Of a stretch of 64,000 nt of DNA, positions 58,916 through 64,000 are shown in pieces; position 1 is the first letter of the stretch, and every line of letters begins with the position of its first letter. A model generated the notes under the pieces. That model saw only the letters and a list, made by a program, of their open reading frames with translations. It made no database searches and was not told where the DNA came from. The position numbers were made by a program, and so were the translations under genes. This DNA comes from Cellulomonas chengniuliangii (GTDB lineage: Bacteria > Actinomycetota > Actinomycetes > Actinomycetales > Cellulomonadaceae): contig NZ_CP101988.1 of NCBI RefSeq assembly GCF_024508335.1, positions 1,116,001 to 1,180,000 on the forward strand. Direction: 5' to 3'.

Positions 58916-60238
58916 ATGAGGCGCGCCAGCCCGACGCACGCCCGGTCCGAGCGGCCCCGCGCGGGCGCGTGGTGGGTGGCGACAGCCCTCGCGGCGGCCG
59001 TCGCGGCGGTGCTCGTCGTCGCCCTCCTGACGCCCACGACGCGCTCCGCGCCGAGCAAGCGGGAGCCGGAGCCCACCGCGGCCACCCGGGCGGTGGTGGA
59101 GCGCCGAGCCCTCGGCGGGGAGGCGCCCACGCTGCGGGGGACGGTGCGGCTCGCCTCCCGGATCTCCGTCCCGGCGCCGGCGGCGGCGCCTCCCATCGAG
59201 CGGCTCGTGGTGACGGACGCCCCCGCGGACGTCGGGACGGTCGTCTCGTCCGGGAACGTGGTGATCGGGATCTCAGGGCGCCCGATCATCGCCCTGGCCA
59301 CCGAGGTGCCCCTGTACCGCCCGTTGCGCGCCGGCGACACCGGGGAGGACGTGCGCCAGCTGCAGGCCGCGCTGGCCGAGCTCGGCCTGTACACCGGCGA
59401 CCTGGACGGGCTCTTCGGGCCGCTCACGGCCGACGCGGTCGCCGCGCTGTACGCGCAGGCGGGATACGAGACCGCGCCGCCCGACGCCCAGCGGACGGCG
59501 GCCCTGCAGCAGGCCGAGGACCGCTGGGCGTCGTTGCAGGCCGCCCAGGACGCCGCAGAGGACGGGGTGGGCGAGCCGTCGGCCGCGGACGTCACGCAGG
59601 CGCAGCGGGCGCTGGTCCGCGCGAGGGACGAGGCCGGGGTGTGGCTGCCGCCTGCCGAGATCGCCCACGTGCCGGGCGAGGGGGCGATGGTGACGAGCAT
59701 CACCGAGCTGGGCGCCGTGCTGACCCCGGACCAGGCCACGGTGGCAGAGCTGGTCGGCGGGACGCCACTGCTCACCGTGAGCGGGCCAGCCGCCCGGCGA
59801 GACGCCTTCGAGCCGGGCGCCGCGGTCGAGGTGCGGGTGGTCGGCTCGGACGACGCCGTGCCCGGCACGATCCTGCCCACCGCCTCGGCCCTCGCCTCAG
59901 ACCCGGGGGCGGGCGGGGCGACGGCCGATCCCGGCGGAGCCGTGGCCATCGCGGCGCCCGGCGCCGCGGAGGCCGGGATCGCGGACGGCGCCCGGGTCGT
60001 GGTCACCCTGACGGGCGGGCGGGCTCCGGCCCCCCGGCTCGTGGTGCCGCTCGACGCCGTCCACGAGGACCAGGACGGCAAGTACGTGATGGCGGCGGGC
60101 GAGGAGGGCGCCCGCAGGGTCGCCGTCGAGCTGGGCGAGCGGCGCGACGGCTACGTGGAGCTGCTCGCCGGCGCGCTCCTGGACGAAGGCGACGAGGTGA
60201 TGGTCGGTCCCGCCACGGTCAGCCCTGGGACCAGATGA
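58916..60238 (+). CDS. periplasmic-adaptor-like (HlyD/MacA-type) protein with peptidoglycan-binding domain
   Basis: A 440-residue membrane-anchored protein. Order: basic N-terminus, one membrane helix (about residues 17-37), a lipoyl/barrel-type region, a PG_binding_1 domain (about 140-180, YRPLRAGDTGEDVRQLQAAL and GLYTGDLDGLFGPLTADAV), a coiled stretch, then barrel segments ending with VPLDAVHEDQDGKYVMA. This is the layout of adaptors that pair with MacB-like ABC exporters in actinobacteria, yet no ABC genes are adjacent. ATG 58916 has CGGGAG upstream. The 225 nt before it hold a possible -10 TAGCGT near 58769. Confidence 0.78.
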   Translation: MRRASPTHARSERPRAGAWWVATALAAAVAAVLVVALLTPTTRSAPSKREPEPTAATRAVVERRALGGEAPTLRGTVRLASRISVPAPAAAPPIERLVVTDAPADVGTVVSSGNVVIGISGRPIIALATEVPLYRPLRAGDTGEDVRQLQAALAELGLYTGDLDGLFGPLTADAVAALYAQAGYETAPPDAQRTAALQQAEDRWASLQAAQDAAEDGVGEPSAADVTQAQRALVRARDEAGVWLPPAEIAHVPGEGAMVTSITELGAVLTPDQATVAELVGGTPLLTVSGPAARRDAFEPGAAVEVRVVGSDDAVPGTILPTASALASDPGAGGATADPGGAVAIAAPGAAEAGIADGARVVVTLTGGRAPAPRLVVPLDAVHEDQDGKYVMAAGEEGARRVAVELGERRDGYVELLAGALLDEGDEVMVGPATVSPGTR

Positions 60239-60272
60239 GGTCTCCCGGCCCGGGCGGGTAGCATCCCTGACC

Positions 60273-60998
60273 GTGCGAGCACCGGAGCGATCGAACCGCG
60301 CCTACCGCAACATCGCCCGCGTGATCCGGCCGCTGCTGCGGGCCATCACCCGGCGCGACTGGCGGGGCGCCGAGCATCTCCCCGCGTCGGGGGGGTACAT
60401 CGCGGCGGCCAACCACATGACGAACTTCGACCCGCTGACCTTCGCGCACTTCCTGTACGACAACGGGGTCGCGCCCAAGGTCCTGGCGAAGTCGTCGCTG
60501 TTCAGGATCCCCGTGATGGGGAGCCTCCTACGCGCCACGGGCCAGATCCCCGTGCACCGCAACACCGTGCAAGCGGGGCAGTCGCTCGACGCCGCCGTCG
60601 AGGCGCTGGTCAAGGGGGAGTGCGTGGCGGTCTTCCCCGAGGGCACCCTCACGGGCGACCTGGACCTGTGGCCCATGGTCGGCAAGACCGGCATCGCCCG
60701 GCTCGCGCTGACCACCCGCGTCCCGGTCATCCCCGTCGCCCAGTGGGGCCCGCAGAACGTGCTGGGGCGCTACGGCAAGGTGTTCCGGCCCTTCCCGCGC
60801 AAGCTCGTGACGGTGGTCGCCGGGCCGCCCGTTGCCCTCGACGACCTCTACGGCCGCCCGCTCGACACCGCGACGCTGCGCGAGGCCACGGGCAGGGTCA
60901 TGGCGGCCATCACCGCGCTGCTCGAGGACATCCGCGGCGAGAAGGCCCCCGCGGAGGTCTTCGACCCGCGGCGCGCACGGCCGGAGGCCCAGGCGTGA
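60273..60998 (+). CDS. plsC: 1-acylglycerol-3-phosphate acyltransferase (PlsC-like)
   Basis: Adds the second acyl chain to make phosphatidic acid. The 241-residue protein has the acyltransferase box AANHMTNFDPL (NHxxxxD), then GQIPVHRN and VAVFPEGTLTGDLDLWPMVG, the substrate-binding motifs. GTG 60273 follows TAGCAT at 8 nt. The stop overlaps the gpsA start, linking acyl transfer with glycerol-3-phosphate supply. Confidence 0.92.
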   Translation: MRAPERSNRAYRNIARVIRPLLRAITRRDWRGAEHLPASGGYIAAANHMTNFDPLTFAHFLYDNGVAPKVLAKSSLFRIPVMGSLLRATGQIPVHRNTVQAGQSLDAAVEALVKGECVAVFPEGTLTGDLDLWPMVGKTGIARLALTTRVPVIPVAQWGPQNVLGRYGKVFRPFPRKLVTVVAGPPVALDDLYGRPLDTATLREATGRVMAAITALLEDIRGEKAPAEVFDPRRARPEAQA

Positions 60999-62011
60999 GC
61001 GCCGGCGCGGGCCTGCGGGCCGCGGTGCTGGGCACCGGGAGCTGGGGGACGGCGTTCGCCGCGGTCCTCGCCGACGCGGGCTGCGACGTGGCGCTCTGGG
61101 GCCGGACGACCGCGACGTGCGAGGAGATCACCCTCAAGCACCGCAACGAGCGCTACCTGCCCGGTGTCGACCTGCCGCCCGCCCTGCGCGCGTCGACCGA
61201 CGCGTCGGCCGTCCTGGAAGGGGCCGACCTGGTCGCCATCGCGATCCCCTCGCAGAGCGTGCGCGCCACCCTCGAGCCGCTGCGCGCCGCCTTCCCCGCC
61301 GGCGCTGTGGCGGTCAGCCTGATGAAGGGCGTCGAGCTCGCCACCGACCGGCGCATGAGCCAGGTCGTCGCCGAGGCCCTCGCGCTCCCCGACGACCGCG
61401 TCGCCGTCGTGTCCGGGCCCAACCTCGCCCGTGAGATCGCCGAGCACCAGCCCACCGCCACCGTGGTCGCGTCCACCAGCCCGGAGACGGCCGCGCTCGT
61501 GGCGCGCGCCTGCGCGTCCGCGTACTTCCGGCCCTACACCAACGACGACGTCGTCGGCGTGGAGCTGTGCGGGGCCGTCAAGAACGTCATCGCGCTCGCG
61601 GTCGGCATCTCGCAGGGCCGCGGGCTCGGGTACAACACCATGGCCACCGTCATCACGCGAGGGCTGGTCGAGATCACCCGCCTGGGGCTCGCGCTCGGCG
61701 CCCAGCCGGCCACGTTCCCGGGCCTGGCGGGCATGGGCGACCTCATGGCGACCTGCGCCTCGCCCGACTCCCGCAACCACAAGCTCGGCGTGCACCTGGG
61801 CCAGGGGATGACGCTCAACGAGGCGCTCACGGCCACCGGCGGCACCGCCGAGGGCGTCAAGAGCTCACGGTCGGTGCTCGAGCTCGCGCACTCCGTGGGC
61901 GTCGAGATGCCCATCACGTCCGCCGTCGTCCAGGTGCTGCACGAGGGGCTGCCCGTCGAGGACCTCGCGCCGCTGCTGCTGGGCCGCCCGCACAAGGCTG
62001 AGCGGGTCTGA
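60995..62011 (+). CDS. gpsA: glycerol-3-phosphate dehydrogenase [NAD(P)+] GpsA
   Basis: Reduces dihydroxyacetone phosphate to sn-glycerol-3-phosphate for phospholipids. The 338-residue enzyme has the NAD motif AAVLGTGSWGTAFAAVLAD, SGPNLAREIAEHQPTATVVA, the catalytic Lys in ELCGAVKNVIALAVGI, and TFPGLAGMGDLMATC. Its GTG overlaps the plsC stop by 4 nt, giving a plsC-gpsA unit. Convergent with the next gene over 31 nt. Confidence 0.96.
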   Translation: MSAGAGLRAAVLGTGSWGTAFAAVLADAGCDVALWGRTTATCEEITLKHRNERYLPGVDLPPALRASTDASAVLEGADLVAIAIPSQSVRATLEPLRAAFPAGAVAVSLMKGVELATDRRMSQVVAEALALPDDRVAVVSGPNLAREIAEHQPTATVVASTSPETAALVARACASAYFRPYTNDDVVGVELCGAVKNVIALAVGISQGRGLGYNTMATVITRGLVEITRLGLALGAQPATFPGLAGMGDLMATCASPDSRNHKLGVHLGQGMTLNEALTATGGTAEGVKSSRSVLELAHSVGVEMPITSAVVQVLHEGLPVEDLAPLLLGRPHKAERV

Positions 62012-62042
62012 CGGCTGCGGTGTGCCCGGGGCGTTCGCGGGC

Positions 62043-63242
62043 CTAGGCGCCCGCGACCTCGTCGGCGAGCGCCTCCGCGCTGGCCGCCGGAGCGGCGTGC
62101 GCCGCGCGCAGCGCCTGGTCCAGGTCGCGCCAGACGTCCTCGACGTCCTCGATGCCGACCGACAGCCGCAGCAGGTCCTCCGGCACGGTGAGGGACTCGG
62201 TGGCGAACCGCCGACGCCGCTCCAGGGTGGACTCGACGCCGCCCAGGCTCGTCGCGGGCGCCCACAGGCGGACCGCCCGCGTCACCGTGTCGGCCGCGTC
62301 CGACCCGCCGCGGGGACGCACCCCGATGATCGAGCCGAACCCGTTCATCAGGCGCGCCGCCCGCTCGTGGCCAGGGTCGGACGGAAGGCTCGGGTGACGC
62401 ACCTCGAGCACGTCCGGGTGCTCCGCCAGCCGCCGGGCGAGCTCGGCCGCGGTGGCCTGCGAGCGCTCGACCCGCAATGCCAGCGTGCGCAGCCCGCGCA
62501 GCGCGAGCCACACCTCGAACGGCCCGGCGATCGCGCCGTGCAGGGTGCGGTGCGCCAGCAGCCGGCCGTGCAGCTCGGCGTCGTCGGCGAGCGCGGCGCC
62601 GAGCACCACGTCGCTGTGCCCCGCGAGGTACTTCGTCACGGAGTGGACCACCAGGTCCGCGCCCATGGACAGCGGCTGCTGCCCCAGCGGCGTGGCGAAC
62701 GTGTTGTCGACCGCGACCAGGGCGCCCTCCGCGTGGGCTCCGGCGATGAGCGCGGGCAGGTCCGCCACCTCGAGCATCGGGTTGGTGGGCGACTCGACCC
62801 ACAGCATGGACGTCGGGGCGGCGGCCACCGCGGCGAGCACGGCGGGGGTGTCGTCGATGTCCACGAGCACGACGTCGACGCCCGACCGCTCCGCGAGCTC
62901 ATGCGCGAAGGCGAGGGTCACCTGGTACGAGTGGCGCGGCATCACGAGGCGGCCGCCGACGGGGATCAGGGAGAACGCCGCGGCGATGGCCGCCATGCCC
63001 GAGCCGAACACGAGCCCGGGCCTGGTGGAGCCCTCGAGCGCAGCCAGCGCCTCCTCGAACGGCTGCCACGTCTCCGTGCCGGCGCGCGCGTACAGCAGCT
63101 CGCCCGGGCCGGGCACGCCCGTTGAGACGTACGTGGAGGACAGCACGAGCGGCGGATTGACCGGTGAGCCCTGCGTGCGGACAGGCCGTCCGGCGGTCAC
63201 GGCGAGGGTGGACGGGGCCTGGTCTGCGGGCTCGTGCGACAT
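62043..63242 (-). CDS. trans-sulfuration PLP enzyme (cystathionine gamma-synthase/lyase family)
   Basis: A 399-residue fold type I PLP enzyme of the Cys/Met metabolism family. The PLP Lys is Lys204 in VVHSVTKYLAGHSDV, with Tyr in the SSTYVS start, PTNPMLEVADL and DNTFATPLGQQPL. Cystathionine gamma-synthase, gamma-lyase and O-acetylhomoserine sulfhydrylase cannot be told apart safely; the length fits CGS/CGL. ATG 63242 follows TAGCCT at 6 nt on the minus strand. It lies between gpsA and ddl, which is otherwise a common actinobacterial pair. Confidence 0.88.
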   Translation of the reverse strand: MSHEPADQAPSTLAVTAGRPVRTQGSPVNPPLVLSSTYVSTGVPGPGELLYARAGTETWQPFEEALAALEGSTRPGLVFGSGMAAIAAAFSLIPVGGRLVMPRHSYQVTLAFAHELAERSGVDVVLVDIDDTPAVLAAVAAAPTSMLWVESPTNPMLEVADLPALIAGAHAEGALVAVDNTFATPLGQQPLSMGADLVVHSVTKYLAGHSDVVLGAALADDAELHGRLLAHRTLHGAIAGPFEVWLALRGLRTLALRVERSQATAAELARRLAEHPDVLEVRHPSLPSDPGHERAARLMNGFGSIIGVRPRGGSDAADTVTRAVRLWAPATSLGGVESTLERRRRFATESLTVPEDLLRLSVGIEDVEDVWRDLDQALRAAHAAPAASAEALADEVAGA

Positions 63243-63351
63243 GGCAGCAGGCTACCCACGGCCCGCGTGTCCAGGCGGGGGCGTCCAACGGGGCCCACGG
63301 GCCGCCCCACGGACGCCGGGGGCACGAGGTCGCGCGGTAAGGTCGCACGCG

Positions 63352-64000
63352 ATGGACACGACCCCGCGCCCCCAGGACCTTGCCCCGACGTCCACCCCGG
63401 CCGGGCGCCCTCGGGTGCTGCTGCTCTTCGGCGGCCGCTCGGGGGAGCACGCGATCAGCTGTGCGACCGCGGGCGGCGTGCTGCGGGCGATCGACCGCGA
63501 CCGCTACGACGTGATCCCGGTGGGCATCACCCCCAGCGGCCGGTGGGTGGGCGTCGATCCGGACCCGGACGCGTGGTCGATCACCAACGGCAGGCTGCCG
63601 CAGGTCGCGGACGCCCCGGAGCGCGTCCTGCTGCCTCAGTCCACTGACGAGCGGTCGGCGCACGTGCTGGCCGACGGCCTGCCGCCTCGGGACCTGGGGC
63701 GGATCGACGTGGTGTTCCCGTTGCTGCACGGCCCGTTCGGCGAGGACGGCACCGTGCAGGGCATGCTCGAGCTGGCCGACCTGCGGTACGTCGGAGCCGG
63801 GGTGCTCGCGTCCGCGGTGGGCATGGACAAGCAGTTCATGAAGCTGGTCCTCGCGGGCCAGGGGCTGCCGATCGGCCCGTACACGGTGCTGCGGCCCGGC
63901 GAGCTGGACCGCGACCCCGACGGGGTGCGCGCGCGCCTCGAGCCGCTGGGCCTGCCGCTGTTCGTCAAGCCGGCCCGGGCGGGCTCCAGCCTGGGCATCA
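63352..64000 (+). CDS. ddl: D-alanine--D-alanine ligase, 5' part (runs off the window)
   Basis: Joins two D-Ala for the peptidoglycan stem peptide. Only the first 216 codons are present; the frame is open to the last base. Visible motifs are VLLLFGGRSGEHAISCATAG (N-terminal domain), VVFPLLHGPFGEDGTVQGML, and GMDKQFMKLVL, then the start of the ATP-grasp domain (LPLFVKPARAGSSLGI). ATG 63352 follows TAAGGT at 8 nt (leaderless). With gpsA it matches the usual gpsA-ddl order apart from the inserted PLP enzyme. Confidence 0.93.
   Translation, partial: MDTTPRPQDLAPTSTPAGRPRVLLLFGGRSGEHAISCATAGGVLRAIDRDRYDVIPVGITPSGRWVGVDPDPDAWSITNGRLPQVADAPERVLLPQSTDERSAHVLADGLPPRDLGRIDVVFPLLHGPFGEDGTVQGMLELADLRYVGAGVLASAVGMDKQFMKLVLAGQGLPIGPYTVLRPGELDRDPDGVRARLEPLGLPLFVKPARAGSSLGI

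Overview
The window is chromosomal DNA of a very GC-rich actinobacterium. The signs are strong G/C bias at third codon positions, many GTG starts, gatCAB instead of any glutaminyl-tRNA synthetase, a DUF3516 helicase, an LCP-family cell-wall protein, split PTS subunits, and actinobacterial gene orders (gltX - tRNA-Gln - tRNA-Glu - IclR regulator - leuCD - murA - plsC - gpsA - ddl). The sugar ABC/GH3 locus and the GlcNAc-type PTS suggest a saprophyte of the Cellulomonas/Micrococcales type. The genus is inference, not shown. I saw no phage, transposase, integrase, CRISPR array or rRNA. This is mostly core chromosome with a few accessory genes.

Layout. 1-7.6 kb: small membrane protein, ligA, acetyltransferase, small unknown, gatCAB, ending in a perfect 20-bp hairpin. 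7.6-12.4 kb: TipAS-type MerR regulator and photolyase (minus), acetyltransferase, POT peptide transporter. 12.4-19.2 kb: LacI regulator divergent from a CUT1 sugar ABC operon (binding protein, two permeases, GH3 glycosidase, no ATPase). 19.2-31.1 kb: branched-chain amino-acid block: ilvD, attenuator leader, ilvB, racemase, ilvN, ilvC, ASCH protein, leuB, ilvE, second attenuator leader, cimA. 31.1-40.4 kb: secreted-domain protein, lplA, LCP protein, degenerate Nudix protein, DUF5996, YggS, YccF, YbaK, DUF3516 helicase. 40.4-43.9 kb: split PTS (EIIC, two EIIBs, EIIA) around a GntR regulator with a DasR-like operator. 44-52.5 kb: DUF418-like membrane protein, unknown protein, conserved actinobacterial protein, methyltransferase, FAH hydrolase, gltX, CPBP protease, HAD hydrolase. 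52.6-64 kb: tRNA-Gln, tRNA-Glu, HPF-like protein, IclR regulator, leuCD, murA, acetyltransferase, orphan membrane-fusion protein, plsC, gpsA, a trans-sulfuration enzyme and the 5' part of ddl.

How the genes work together. IlvBN, IlvC, IlvD and IlvE make valine and isoleucine. CimA with LeuCD and LeuB gives a citramalate route to 2-oxobutyrate, and LeuBCD also serve leucine; no leuA is seen here. Control has three layers. The ilvB leader is a classical attenuator (peptide MQTILAVVLPGRAG, then a hairpin and U-run). The cimA leader has a different short ORF and its own terminator. An IclR regulator is divergent from leuCD. GltX, the two tRNAs and GatCAB together form the indirect Gln-tRNA(Gln) route. 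MurA, Ddl and the LCP protein act in the cell wall; PlsC and GpsA act in phospholipid synthesis.

Expression signals. Many genes have an A2/T6-type -10 hexamer (mostly TAnnnT) ending 6-8 nt before an ATG/GTG start, which indicates leaderless transcripts. I used this spacing to choose several starts. The most interesting leads are the two leader/attenuator regions, the racemase inserted between ilvB and ilvN with an altered catalytic position, the tandem EIIB genes with a DasR-like operator, and the unrecognised gene at 45.2 kb.
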